Notes: generated by a model not told the origin, from the letters alone. DNA of 64,000 nt from Blautia pseudococcoides (GCF_001689125.2 NZ_CP015405.2:4800501-4864500), one strand, 5' to 3'; counted from the stretch's first letter, positions 1 through 9,609 are shown. Translations and numbers: made by a program.

Positions 1-401
1 CAATAAAGGACATTATTCAAGAAGTGCTACTTGCAAAATTCTATTTGACATTTGGTTTAACTAATGAGGCTTTTTTACTCGTAAAAAGGTGTTCCTCGTA
101 ATTGTCAAAAGATTTCTTGTTCCTTGTACGAGTATACAGCAGATCGCCTTCTGGGGACATATGAACTGTAATAAAAAATATAGTAGTTGACTAAAGTAGA
201 ATAGTATTATATGATATAAAAAAGGAGAAATGTATGTTAAGCATTGTAGAATACAAAAGACCAATATTGAATTAAATATTGTACGAAATGGAATGATACG
301 AGGAGTTTACACGTATTGTTTTGTTGTTGTATCTAGAAAGCTTTAATTTCATTCTTCATAAAATGTAAAAGAATTCAGTTATATCATATATATTTTATTT
401 T

Positions 402-448
402 AACCATGAAATTATATGCCTAGGCTATAGTTTCATGGTTTTTTATTT
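402..448 (+). terminator. Rho-independent terminator
   Basis: A 10-bp stem, AACCATGAAA pairing with TTTCATGGTT, encloses about 19 nt and is followed by a T-rich run. It probably ended a gene that has since decayed, since no intact gene lies upstream. Confidence 0.6.
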
Positions 449-1492
449 TAGATAGAATTTAGGAGAAGATTTTTATTCAGGAAATAGAATTTAATGGAAC
501 TAGTTTATTAGAGTCGGAGAAGGAAAAAGCTAAGGTGATGTATAATAAATTTTATAAGAATGAGATTTCATGATAATAAGAATATGTCATATATTGGTTT
601 GGAAGAACTAGATTACTACAATAAAAATCACTAGAGGAGGTTATAGAACCATATCGGATAAGATTATATAATCAAATTGATTATACTTCATTACTTTGAA
701 TCACCGTTTCGGAGAGTGAGAGCTAGTCCAAATTCATGATCTTGGATTTGGTAGATTACTTACTGGAACACTAATTGTAAAGATGGATGCCTCGTTGTAG
801 TGGTGCTGCCCTTGACAAACTGAACAAAACTTTGAACAGCCGTTTGGTCACTTGTAAATATATCATAGAATACGGAAACATCTTGCTCACTAGGAATACT
901 AGAAATGGTAAGAGATACTTGAATTGAACTGATGCTGAATCTGCAGGTACCAGAAATCTTGGCACCTTCGCCAGTGTATTGAAGAAATATACCGAGTTAG
1001 TTGTACTGACTATTGGTGAATGACTTCTGCTTAAACTTACAGAATCTGAAATTAGAAATCTTTTTTGAACTATTTTATAAATACATAAAGAAAGTCATTG
1101 ACCATTTTTCTTTGCCAGCTTCAGGAAAATGAGCGGTATCAGCACACCTGCAGTAGAGAGAACTTTTGCAGATGCCATTATGAATTGTATTTCGATTAAT
1201 ATTGTGAGAGTATCGATCGATCATTACGATAGAGGCATATGGCATGAATTTGGCTTAGACTGAGTAACTATCAACAGGTAACTCCGTCAGTTCAGACAAG
1301 TGAATTGTGCTACATTGACTTGACGGTTCGGCTTTACCGTAATATTCAATGAAGACTTTATAAAGCACGATTTAAAGGATTTTGTGCATAATAGTGATTA
1401 AATAGTCTTGCTTGATAAGCAAGCTGAAAAGTTAATCCATGCAGGGAAAAGAGAAGGTAGTTCAGCTAGTAAAAAGGTGAAGTATGGCCTTG

Positions 1493-1521
1493 AAAAAACT
1501 TTAGCCTATTAGGGTTTTTTT
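1493..1521 (+). terminator. Possible weak terminator
   Basis: The stem AAAAACTTTA / TAGGGTTTTT has two G-U pairs, a 6-nt loop and ends in a run of T. It follows decayed coding-like sequence on the plus strand. The low GC content makes it uncertain. Confidence 0.35.
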
Positions 1522-1661
1522 GTTCAGTACTGACTTGGGTTTGGACTAATAATACTAGCGTGTATTTCAAGCGTGATACTAAACATTGAACAAAAGTAAA
1601 CAACATTTTACATGAGTATAGAATGCTTTGATGTTTGTATGTGTCAGACTGTGTTATGTAG

Positions 1662-1771
1662 TAGTAACCGGTTGGGGATTCAATTTAACGCTACATGAAC
1701 GAGGAAGATTTTTTCAAGTCAAGGGGATGGCCTACAGTTAGATATTGTAGTCGTTTGATTGCCGGTTACTA
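1662..1771. repeat. 10-bp perfect inverted repeat bounding 110 bp
   Basis: TAGTAACCGG at 1662-1671 and its exact reverse complement CCGGTTACTA at 1762-1771 bound a segment with no ORF. An internal hairpin (CTACA / TGTAG, near 1731-1750) lies inside it. It could be a miniature element or a structured RNA upstream of the ABC operon. I do not recognise it. Confidence 0.4.
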
Positions 1772-1960
1772 AATGGTCAAAGTTTATATTTTTGAAAATA
1801 ACTTACACTTTCAAAATAAGCATTATGTTAGTTTATAGTAGAAATTAAAAGAATATAAAAGAATAAATAATAACCGAAATAGTTAGATGCTGGCATAATA
1901 GGATAATGGAACAAGCAAATCATTTTAAAAAGATTTATAGTTTTATAAGGAGAATTTTAT

Positions 1961-2953
1961 ATGGCGGTTATAGAAGTAAAGGATTTAACAAAGATTTATA
2001 AAAGATATGTAAAAAAGGAAGGAATATTAGAAAGTGTTAAAGGATTGTTTACAAGGCAATATGTCCCAAAACGGGCGGTTGATGGAATAACTTTTTCAAT
2101 TAACCAAGGAGAATTTGTAGGTCTTATAGGACCTAATGGAGCAGGAAAAACAACATTGATAAAAATGTTGACGGGGATAATTAGTCCAACATCTGGTGAG
2201 ATTAATGTGTTAGGATACTATCCAAATGATTTGAAACCTGAATTTAAAAAAAAATATGCAATTGTCATGGGACAAAAAAGCCAGTTATTTTATGAACTTA
2301 CAGTAAATGATACATTACGATTGTACAAAGAAATTTATGACATTTCTGAGGAGAGATTTTGTCAAAATAGGAAATATTTTGCTGATTTACTAGGAATAAA
2401 TCGCTTATTGGATGTACAAGTACGAACATTATCATTAGGAGAGAGAATGAAAATGGAATTAATGGTTGCATTGATGCATGAACCTGAAATTTTATTTTTG
2501 GATGAGCCTACAATAGGTCTTGATGCTATAGCAGCTAAGCAGATTAGAGAATATTTAAAAGTCATTAATAAAGAAAAAAATGTAACTATACTTTTAACAT
2601 CTCATTATATGGAAGATATTAAAAGTATGTGTCAAAGAACTATAGTTATAAATAATGGTAGTAAGATATACGATGGAAATACTTCGTATCTTTTTGAAAA
2701 GTATCAAAAGAATAAGTGTATAAATGTTCTGTTTGATAATAATTTAGAATTAAATTTAGGGTTGGAAGTAGAAATAATTGTAGATAAGCCATCAAAAAAG
2801 ATAATTGTAGTTGATCAAGAAAATGCCGGTAGAGTAATTAGAGAAATATTGAAATATAATCCTAGAGATATCTCGATTGAAACAGAAGATATAGGAACTA
2901 TTGTTGAGCGGATTTACCAAGAAGGGAGCAATGATTATGAACAAGTACATTGA
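1961..2953 (+). CDS. ABC transporter ATP-binding protein (COG4586-like)
   Basis: This is the 330-residue ATPase subunit of an ABC-2 type exporter. The Walker A motif GPNGAGKT is at residues 57-64, the signature LSLGERMKM at about 156-164 and Walker B ILFLDEP at about 177-183. The extra N-terminal segment before the core and the C-terminal extension match the COG4586 family, which is encoded with COG4587 and COG3694 permeases exactly as seen downstream. A good ribosome binding site (AAGGAG) precedes the ATG. The next gene overlaps its end, so it is the first gene of a three-gene operon. The substrate is unknown. Because LanM is about 8 kb away and no dedicated LanT is visible, export of, or immunity to, the lanthipeptide is possible (inference). 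Confidence 0.88.
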   Translation: MAVIEVKDLTKIYKRYVKKEGILESVKGLFTRQYVPKRAVDGITFSINQGEFVGLIGPNGAGKTTLIKMLTGIISPTSGEINVLGYYPNDLKPEFKKKYAIVMGQKSQLFYELTVNDTLRLYKEIYDISEERFCQNRKYFADLLGINRLLDVQVRTLSLGERMKMELMVALMHEPEILFLDEPTIGLDAIAAKQIREYLKVINKEKNVTILLTSHYMEDIKSMCQRTIVINNGSKIYDGNTSYLFEKYQKNKCINVLFDNNLELNLGLEVEIIVDKPSKKIIVVDQENAGRVIREILKYNPRDISIETEDIGTIVERIYQEGSNDYEQVH

Positions 2954-3734
2954 GGTAATGAAAGTTTACTTTAAGGTACAATTTATTTGGAGAGCAGATG
3001 TATTGTTTAGTGTTTTTTTTTCAGTCACAAGGATAATATTTGCATATTTACTATGGAATGCTATATTTGCAGGGGAATCTATGATAAATGGTTTCTCTCT
3101 AAATAGTATGATGTCATATTATATAATACAATCCTTTTTATCACAAATGGATATGTCCAAAAAAATAAGTACGGAAATTTCCATGAGCGTAAGACAAGGA
3201 ACATTCACAAAGTATTTAATTTTGCCAATAAATACGGAAGGCTATTTTATATCTATGATGCTAGGGAAAATTCCAAGTTACTTAGTATGGGACATTTTAT
3301 CTGCGATGGTTTGGGTCTTAGTTTTTAGAATCGATTTTGTTTTCATTACCAATCTGTCAGCTATTATAGGTGCATTATGTTTGATAGTGCTGGGATTCTT
3401 ATTTATGATACAATTAAATTTTTTGTTAGGTATCTTAGTTTTTAAATATGAAGAAATAAGTACGTTTCTACTAATTAAGGATAATGTTGTGTTATTGGTA
3501 ACGGGAGGAATTATACCGTTAGCGCTATTTCCAGAATGGATACTTAATATTATGAAAATGTTGCCATTCTACTATATTACTTATTTGCCATCCATGATTT
3601 TTATAGGACAGAGCTGTGTGAATGAAATAATTACTGGCTTAATAGTGATGATATTTTGGTGTGGAATGATGCAAATTTCTATAATTAAGTACTGGAAAAA
3701 CAATGTTAAGATGTATGATGGGGTAGGTATATGA
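2937..3734 (+). CDS. ABC-2 type permease (COG4587-like)
   Basis: This integral membrane subunit of about 265 residues has six hydrophobic segments. A conserved cytoplasmic stretch (SMSVRQGTFTKYLILPIN) is typical of ABC-2 permeases of the COG4586/4587/3694 set. I chose the ATG at 2937 because AAGGGAG lies about 8 nt upstream; an ATG at 2931 is also possible. The gene overlaps the ATPase gene by 17 nt and is overlapped by the next permease, which indicates translational coupling. It is likely one half of a heterodimeric channel. Confidence 0.82.
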   Translation: MNKYIEVMKVYFKVQFIWRADVLFSVFFSVTRIIFAYLLWNAIFAGESMINGFSLNSMMSYYIIQSFLSQMDMSKKISTEISMSVRQGTFTKYLILPINTEGYFISMMLGKIPSYLVWDILSAMVWVLVFRIDFVFITNLSAIIGALCLIVLGFLFMIQLNFLLGILVFKYEEISTFLLIKDNVVLLVTGGIIPLALFPEWILNIMKMLPFYYITYLPSMIFIGQSCVNEIITGLIVMIFWCGMMQISIIKYWKNNVKMYDGVGI

Positions 3735-4531
3735 TAAAAAAAGTAAAAAAAAATATAAGAATTATTAAAGCGTTAGCTAAATTAAGATTTCAGAATCTTA
3801 TGATGTTTAGATTGAGCTTTTTTGGACCATTTTTTGTTGATGCGAGTTTATTTTTAATTCAGATAGCAGTATTTGAGATAATTTATCAGAACATTTCTAA
3901 TATCGGTGGTTGGGAAAAGGCGGAAATGATAATATATATAGGAACATTTTCTTTAATTAATGCATTAAATATGGTTATCTGCTTTTTTGGAATCTTAAAA
4001 ATACCAGAAAAAATAAAAACTGGAGAAATGGATTTATATTTAACGCAACCAGTAAGTCCTTTATTAAGATTTACTTTCGAACAAATTAATCCTGGATCGA
4101 TTCCATTAATTATTTTGAGTTGTTGTATAATCACATATGGTATGAGGATGATTGAACACATAATAACAATAAAACAAGTTTTTGCATATATGTTTTGGAT
4201 TTCGATTATGTTTTTACTATATTATGAATTGGAAATCCTATTTCGTTCAATTGCATTTTACACGACTTCAATATTGGGTCTAGAACAATTGGAAATGGTA
4301 AGTATAGAATTATGTATGCAGATACCGGGAACAGTATTTTATGGAATATTTAAAGTTCTATTTTACGGAATTTTACCATATGGCATTATAGCAACGTTTC
4401 CAGTGCAAAGCTTAATAAATGAAATGTCTCCATATCAGTTTATATATGGTTTAATAGTTGTACTTGTATTTACATTGATTACTTATACTATATGGAAAAG
4501 AGGTATTAGGCATTACGACAGTATTAATTGA
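3731..4531 (+). CDS. ABC-2 type permease (COG3694-like)
   Basis: This second membrane subunit (266 residues, multiple hydrophobic helices) contains the LTQPVSPLLR segment characteristic of this permease group. Its ATG overlaps the stop of the preceding gene (ATGA-type), so the two partners are translationally coupled and probably form a heterodimer driven by the ATPase at 1961-2953. Directly downstream are IS21 remnants, so the operon may have lost later genes. Confidence 0.82.
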   Translation: MIKKVKKNIRIIKALAKLRFQNLMMFRLSFFGPFFVDASLFLIQIAVFEIIYQNISNIGGWEKAEMIIYIGTFSLINALNMVICFFGILKIPEKIKTGEMDLYLTQPVSPLLRFTFEQINPGSIPLIILSCCIITYGMRMIEHIITIKQVFAYMFWISIMFLLYYELEILFRSIAFYTTSILGLEQLEMVSIELCMQIPGTVFYGIFKVLFYGILPYGIIATFPVQSLINEMSPYQFIYGLIVVLVFTLITYTIWKRGIRHYDSIN

Positions 4532-4552
4532 AATATGATAAATATTAAATAA

Positions 4553-4900
4553 TTAGAAAATTGATGAAGTATGATTTATTATAAAGGTGGGGTCATTCAG
4601 CCATTGGCGGATGTAGTCATTATCCGCCATGCTCTCCAGAAGATCCCGGTTTAGATGCTGGTCCGGCAGATATTCAATGTTTCCAAGAAATGCAGATGAG
4701 TCAGAGAACTTCGCGTTTTTGATTAATCTTTTGATATTGTTATTATGTCGTGAATCGTATTCCGCATCAACCAATAGCATGAGACGTTCACGGAAGGATA
4801 TGGAACAGTATTCAGTTTCCTGGTCGATCTGTTTTTCATAAGCTTTGGCAAAGGCAGGCAGCCTCATAGACTTTAACTTTTTCACCGTATTATTTTTCAT
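4553..4900 (-). pseudogene. IS21-family IstB, N-terminal fragment
   Basis: The translation from the ATG at 4900 shows the IstB helper ATPase N-terminus (MKNNTVKKLKSMRLPAFAKA, then SFRERLMLLVDAEYDSR and LLESMADNDYIRQWLND). It breaks off after about 105 residues, before the Walker A loop. Intact IstB is about 250 residues. It lies downstream of an IstA fragment in the normal istA-istB order. The product cannot be functional. Confidence 0.8.
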
Positions 4901-5430
4901 GGCTGCCGCCTCCGTAATAAGAAGCCCCACGGACCAGGGAATAGCTTTCGTTATGGATCATCTCAGAAGATTGACTTGATGGGCTAGCAGCCTTGTCATT
5001 ACTAGATTCCAGAATCAGGCGGATATTTTTATATCGCGGGCTGGGAATTCGCTCCAAAGCTACTTTGCAAGCATGTTCCAATCTTTCTGAAGTATATTTA
5101 TCAGCCAGTTTCAGGAGAGACAGGAATCCCTTATAAGCCTGCTCTTTGACCCGGTAGGAATCAAAGATCCCATGGATCACCTGATAGGTTGACTCACCGA
5201 TACCAGATGCCCACTTCAGGAATCTTGCCTTATCCCATTCACTGTACAAGTGATAGTTGACAGGCATGTGCTCCAGAATCGTGGAGTACTGCCTGCGGCG
5301 GCCATAAAAGCGTTTATGGCTGCAGATCCGATTCCCTTTGTAATAAACCTCAATACTGCTCTTAGTGTACCGTATATCCACTTTCTTACGCACATACTCA
5401 TAAGGGATTGAATAGTTCTGGAAATCTATG
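4890..5430 (-). pseudogene. IS21-family IstA, C-terminal fragment
   Basis: The translation NYSIPYEYVRKKVDIRYTK followed by IEVYYKGNRICSHKRFYG is the C-terminal region of IS21 transposases. The remainder (YHLYSEWDKARFLKWASGIG and ERLEHACKVALERI) fits the family C-terminus and overlaps istB. The catalytic core is absent here. The upstream end at about 5430 abuts IS110-like sequence. A middle fragment of an IstA lies at 15150-15665 on the same strand. Confidence 0.8.
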
Positions 5431-5431
5431 C

Positions 5432-6030
5432 AATGTGGTAGTTGTCCTTTGGTAGTACAGGAACAAGTTCTTTGGCTGCTTTATAGACCTCTTCCGCTTT
5501 AGCTGTACTGAAGTTGTACTTCTTGCTCTTACACCATTTTTGATAATAGGCAGTATGTGTTTATAGAATTTTCCGAACACAATCATATATCAATAGGTGG
5601 TGGCAAAATTCATCCATTTTTGACTAGCATCAACACGAGCAAAGCTATTAAAGTAGGAACTTACGCCTGGATAAGTCTGATTAAAAATGCCAATAAAATT
5701 GTTTTTTATTGCGGTTTTATGCTTCATGTAAAACAAAATTGACGATTCATAGCTTTTAGTTGATTATGTATCTCGTCTATAACACTATACGGTTTTAATT
5801 CTGTCCAACTGTCAAGAGGGTAACAGGCGATTTTTATAACAGCTGCTTTATCGGATTTAATCTTACGGAGAGAATTTCCATTAAAATCTTTAATTAGTTT
5901 AGGATTAACCGCACTGACAAAGAGACCAGTTTGAGAAAGTTTGAGGGCTAGTGATTCATAATAGTGTCCTATGTTCCATAACAATACGGGATTCTCCATC
6001 TACGGACTTGATAAAGTCAATGATAGCCCC
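5432..6030 (-). pseudogene. IS110-family transposase fragments
   Basis: The minus strand gives FIKSVDGESRIVM, then GHYYESLALKLSQTGLFVSA and VNPKLIKDFNGNSLRKIKSD, which is the DEDD N-terminal domain of IS110 transposases (transposases guided by a bridge RNA). Further along, in other frames, are FNQTYPGVSSYFNSF and AKAEEVYKAAKELVPVLPKD, which fit the middle of the same family. Several frameshifts and the missing C-terminal Tnp_20 region make it inactive. Confidence 0.72.
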
Positions 6031-6600
6031 TGTCAGCTATAACAATGACTTTATCTGAAATGTCAGATCAGTCTATCATGTTTACCAAAGCCTTGTGCTC
6101 ATTCATGCCAATTTTGGACTGGATAGATGCATCAATATAAACATGCTGTAAAAAATCATAAAGGGTATCTAAATGTAACAGATTATGCCTGTTTGTCTCA
6201 TCATTATTTTTAATAAAGGAAAAAGTAACTGTTTTGTTTGTGAGAAGTCTAAAATCTGAACCGTCTACAGCAAATAATCGCTATCCGTTGAATAGAAGAT
6301 GTTTGTCACAGCCGTTAATTATTGTTTTGAAAAAAATTCAATGCCTCATGTTTGATTTTGGTTCGTTGTTGTACAAATGCAGAGACTGTGACTGTATATT
6401 CAGCATAATCAAAACATTCAAATATCTCTTCGGATAAACTTCCGCCTCCCATTCCCATTATCATTTCAATAATAGTTTTAAAGCATAATTTCCGCTTCCT
6501 TGTAAAAACTTTATCCGGATGAGAAAGATAGGGATATGGATTATGAGCAAGCTAATCAATTATCTCGTCTGGATTTCTTTAATATCTGCGGGTTTCATGC
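6030..6600 (-). pseudogene. IS4-family transposase, degenerate
   Basis: Minus-strand frames contain FTRKRKLCFKTIIEMIMGMG, GGSLSEEIFECFDYAEYTV and SAFVQQRTKIKHEALNFF, followed after frameshifts by DKVIVIADRG-like sequence. This order is that of IS4-family DDE transposases. At least four disruptions are present. It runs into the IS110 fragment at about 6030. Confidence 0.7.
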
Positions 6601-6693
6601 AGCACCTCCTTGAAATATATACATCAAAGGGCTTCGCCACAAATTTTTAGTAATCTGTCAAGCTCTTTTTTGAATTTTTATATGTCTATATCC

Positions 6694-6742
6694 AAAAAGA
6701 AAGAGAATCTTCTTTGATATAGCGAAGGTCTCTTTCTTTTAA
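6694..6742 (-). terminator. Bidirectional-looking terminator
   Basis: The long stem AAAGAAAGAGA / TCTCTTTCTTT has extra pairing inside (TCTTC / GAAG-type) and A/T runs on both sides. It sits just past the 3' end of the XRE gene on the minus strand and probably terminates it. Confidence 0.6.
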
Positions 6743-6809
6743 GAATTTTAACTTAATGACGTTAACCTTGGGATACTCCCATAAATTAATTTATGATATA
6801 ATTTAAATA

Positions 6810-7166
6810 TTAATTAAAATTACATTTATGCAAGAGATCTAAGGAGGATTTTACTATATTAAAAACGAATCTAATTTCTTTTTCACTACAGTTTTCTAAT
6901 AAGATGCATAATTCATTTTTATAAACTTTTGAAGAAACATTTACATAATCACATAATAATTCATCAGCAGAGCAATTTAAAGCATTGGCTATTTTTATAA
7001 AAGTTTTTAAACTTAATTTAGTATATCCTGTCTCAATATGAGAAATATGTGTAGTTCCTACATCAACCTGCTCAGCCAAATACTCTTGTGTTATATTTTG
7101 AGTTTTTCTTTTTTCTCTTATCCGTTGTCCTAAGTATATATAATTATCTATTTTTTCGTTGTTCAT
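6810..7166 (-). CDS. XRE-family helix-turn-helix regulator
   Basis: This 118-residue protein has an N-terminal helix-turn-helix at about residues 12-65 (GQRIREKRKTQNITQEYLAE, then VGTTHISHIETGYTKLSLKT). That is the classic Cro/CI-type domain found in small stand-alone regulators. A short C-terminal tail of unknown role follows. GGAGGTG precedes the ATG. It is divergent from the AgrA/AgrC-like genes and shares their intergenic region, so it may control them (inference). Its coding sequence is as AT-rich as the lanthipeptide genes. Confidence 0.85.
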   Translation of the reverse strand: MNNEKIDNYIYLGQRIREKRKTQNITQEYLAEQVDVGTTHISHIETGYTKLSLKTFIKIANALNCSADELLCDYVNVSSKVYKNELCILLENCSEKEIRFVFNIVKSSLDLLHKCNFN

Positions 7167-7438
7167 ATTGCACCTCCAGTATTATGTATGTATTGTAAAT
7201 GCAAATTTAAATTTTCTTAATAACTTAAATGTGCAATATGTCTAAATAAAGACGGGATAAAGGCCGAAATTAATTGATTGAAGTGTGCCTATTGGTATAA
7301 TATGTCCTAATAGAATATTACATAGTTTTCCCATAAAAAGTAGAATTATAAGTATACATATTTTTAATTATAATATTCTGGATAATATTTAGGCTTCTGA
7401 ATTGTGAAAAACAGATATTATTTGTTTTGGGGGTACTA

Positions 7439-8155
7439 ATGATGATTAATATTGCTATAGTAGATGACGACGAAGAGTATTTACAGGAAATACAAAGTAT
7501 AATAAAAAAATTTTGTTATAAAAAAAATATTTTATGCAATGTAAATGCTTTTACATGTGCACAATTACTTTTGTATGAAATAGATGAACAAAAAAACTAT
7601 GATATATATTTTTTAGATATAGAAATGTCTGAAGTTAATGGCTTAGAATTAGCAAAGAAGATAAGAAAACAGGATAGGATCAGTTATATCATCTTTATAA
7701 CATCTTATATAAAATATTCCTTAAATGCCTTTGATTACAATGCGTATCAATATATAATGAAAAGTCAGATTAAGCAAAAACTGTGGTATACCCTTGAGTC
7801 TATATGGAAAAGAATGGAAGAAGATAAACGTGAATATTATACTATAATTACGCAAAATCGATATGGAAAAATATTATTTAAAGATATTTTTTATATTTTT
7901 AAACAACAAAAATATGTAATATTTAAAACTCGCTATAATGATGTAACTTTAAGGGATACATTAAAAAATGTGTATGCTAACCTCGATTCAACTGAGTTTA
8001 TATATATTGATAAAGGTTATATCGTAAATATTTTTCATATAATGCGATTAGAGCATAATATAATATTTTTGAGAAATGGAGAAGAATTAAAAGTAAGTAG
8101 AACTTATAGAGATTCAGTCAAGGAAAAGATTCATCAACATTGGAAGTGGAAATAA
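7439..8155 (+). CDS. LytTR-family response regulator (AgrA-like)
   Basis: About 239 residues. The N-terminal receiver domain shows the acidic pocket (IAIVDDDEEYL) and the phosphorylated aspartate in YFLDIEMSEVNG. The C-terminal half is a LytTR DNA-binding domain (DTLKNVYANLD, YIDKGYIVNI, GEELKVSRTYRDSVKEKI). LytTR regulators control peptide-signalling and bacteriocin operons by binding paired direct repeats. I chose the ATG at 7439 (or 7442) because GGGGG lies 5-8 nt upstream; the reading frame extends to a TTG at 7427. The kinase gene starts one base after its stop codon, so the two form an operon. The predicted target is the repeat pair at 9486-9514 (inference). Confidence 0.88.
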   Translation: MMINIAIVDDDEEYLQEIQSIIKKFCYKKNILCNVNAFTCAQLLLYEIDEQKNYDIYFLDIEMSEVNGLELAKKIRKQDRISYIIFITSYIKYSLNAFDYNAYQYIMKSQIKQKLWYTLESIWKRMEEDKREYYTIITQNRYGKILFKDIFYIFKQQKYVIFKTRYNDVTLRDTLKNVYANLDSTEFIYIDKGYIVNIFHIMRLEHNIIFLRNGEELKVSRTYRDSVKEKIHQHWKWK

Positions 8156-8156
8156 T

Positions 8157-9458
8157 ATGTTAGTTTTAAATATAATTCAATTTTTATTGGGACTCTTTGA
8201 AGTCTTGTTAAGTACCTTTTTCTTGTTCAAGATACTGAATTTAAACAATAAAAGTTTGTATAGTAGTAAAATTATTTGGATAATTATAATAGTTTTAGCA
8301 TTAATTGAAGATATTAATCGAAATATTAGATTATACTCAATAATATTAATTTTGTTTGTTATAATTGTTTTAAGTATTTCCTTCAAGATAATATATAACA
8401 CAACTCTAAAAGAAAGTTTTTTGTGTACAGCATTATATTATTTTAGTCTAACTTTATTAGATATGTTTATGATTTTTTCTGTGTCTATTTTATTGCAAGA
8501 TGATAGGATAAGTATTTATGTTAGCCGTAATTTATGTATACAAAGAATTATTATATTATTTATTACCAGGTTGGTTATGTTATCAATATATTATTATTTT
8601 ATCAAAAGGATAGTAAATTTAAAAATAAAAAAGCATTACAAATCTATAGTAGCAATTATTATAATTGAATTCATTGGAATCATATATTATCAAAAGATAT
8701 ATGTAGATACATTAGTGACAGAACTAGCTTCATCATACTACAATTTTTTAATGATAGTTATCCTTTTAGTAGTTATATTAGCAGGTTATGTTACCTATAA
8801 AAACGTCGTAGAAGAAAAGAGAGTAATTTCATTAAGGACACAAATGTTAGAAAGAAATTATCAGGAATTAAAAAAGTATTATGAAAAATCTAGAACATTA
8901 TTTCATGATTACAATGCACATATAACATTATTGCAAAAGCATCTACTAAAGGGAAATATAGATAAAGCATTGCATTTTCTAGAGGACATTCTTGAACCTA
9001 TTTCACAATTAGAAAGAAAACTTTATTCTGGAAATGAATCAATAGATATTGTCTTGAACTATAAAATAGGTGAAGCTATGGAGAAGGATATTTTGACAGA
9101 ATATGATATTTCCATTATTGATACGTCGGTATATAAAATTTCGGATGAAAAATTGTTTATTGTATTATATAATTTGTTAGAAAACGCAATTGAAGCATGT
9201 GAAAAAGTTGAGAAAGGAAAGCGTTGGATATATGTGAAAATTCATCATATAAATGAAATGCTTAAAATACAGATTAGCAATAGTTTCATCATTAAGCCCA
9301 TATATAAAAATAGTAAACTTATAACTTCAAAAGAAAATAAAGACCTACATGGTTTAGGGTTAGATAGTGCGAGGGAAGTCATAGAAGAATATGGTGGTTA
9401 CTTTGAATATAATTATGATTCCAATATTTTTTATGTAAATATTACTATTTTTAGATAA
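8157..9458 (+). CDS. GHKL sensor histidine kinase (AgrC-like)
   Basis: 433 residues. The N-terminal half (about 1-215) is a multi-pass membrane sensor with roughly six hydrophobic segments. It is followed by the phosphoacceptor region (LFHDYNAHITLLQKHL) and a GHKL ATPase domain with N-box NLLENAIEAC and G-box LHGLGLDSA. This architecture matches AgrC-type kinases that sense secreted peptides. No agrB/agrD is visible nearby, so the signal may be the modified peptide encoded just downstream (inference). It is coupled to the regulator gene upstream by a 1-nt gap. Confidence 0.87.
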   Translation: MLVLNIIQFLLGLFEVLLSTFFLFKILNLNNKSLYSSKIIWIIIIVLALIEDINRNIRLYSIILILFVIIVLSISFKIIYNTTLKESFLCTALYYFSLTLLDMFMIFSVSILLQDDRISIYVSRNLCIQRIIILFITRLVMLSIYYYFIKRIVNLKIKKHYKSIVAIIIIEFIGIIYYQKIYVDTLVTELASSYYNFLMIVILLVVILAGYVTYKNVVEEKRVISLRTQMLERNYQELKKYYEKSRTLFHDYNAHITLLQKHLLKGNIDKALHFLEDILEPISQLERKLYSGNESIDIVLNYKIGEAMEKDILTEYDISIIDTSVYKISDEKLFIVLYNLLENAIEACEKVEKGKRWIYVKIHHINEMLKIQISNSFIIKPIYKNSKLITSKENKDLHGLGLDSAREVIEEYGGYFEYNYDSNIFYVNITIFR

Positions 9459-9485
9459 TCAGACTGTATGGTTACAGAATTGAAA

Positions 9486-9514
9486 TAGTTAATGGTTTAT
9501 AAGATTAGTTAAAG
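9486..9514 (+). promoter_or_regulatory. Direct repeats resembling LytTR/AgrA sites
   Basis: TAGTTAATG (9486-9494) and TAGTTAAAG (9506-9514) are repeated 20 bp apart. AgrA-type regulators bind about 9-bp repeats (ACAGTTAAG-like) spaced about two helical turns apart. The site lies 28 bp upstream of the -35 box of the small-peptide promoter, a little further than usual. Confidence 0.4.
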
Positions 9515-9542
9515 GTCAAAAAAATGCAATTTGCGCCGCATT

Positions 9543-9571
9543 TTGTTTAAGTGAAATACACATGATATAAT
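9543..9571 (+). promoter_or_regulatory. Promoter of the small-peptide gene
   Basis: The -35 box TTGTTT (9543-9548), a 17-bp spacer and a consensus -10 box TATAAT (9566-9571), extended by an upstream TG (9563-9564), form a strong housekeeping-type promoter. It would give a short leader ending in the AAAGGAGAG ribosome binding site at 9595-9603. Confidence 0.65.
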
Positions 9572-9609
9572 AAATAAAAATATGTATATAATATAAAGGA
9601 GAGAAATGT

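Larger units (their letters stand above)
1..1960. other. Gene-poor decayed region
   Basis: No intact gene with a credible start and ribosome binding site is visible. Short protein-like stretches broken by stops occur: plus strand about 480-570, minus strand about 720-1000, plus strand about 1060-1480. They read like eroded coding sequence, but I cannot assign a family to any of them. The base composition is AT-rich, as in the rest of the island. Two terminator-like hairpins and one inverted repeat are listed separately. Confidence 0.5.

Noticed and set aside
61..264. 67-aa minus-strand ORF in AT-rich DNA
   Set aside because: Hydrophobic low-complexity translation without a ribosome binding site; it looks like a chance frame.
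771..965. 64-aa minus-strand ORF
   Set aside because: A different minus-strand frame over the same bases looks more protein-like, and neither has a start context; treated as decayed sequence.
7427..9458. Complete agr quorum-sensing system (AgrBDCA)
   Set aside because: Only the AgrA- and AgrC-like genes are found; no AgrB protease or AgrD-like peptide is present in the surrounding sequence.
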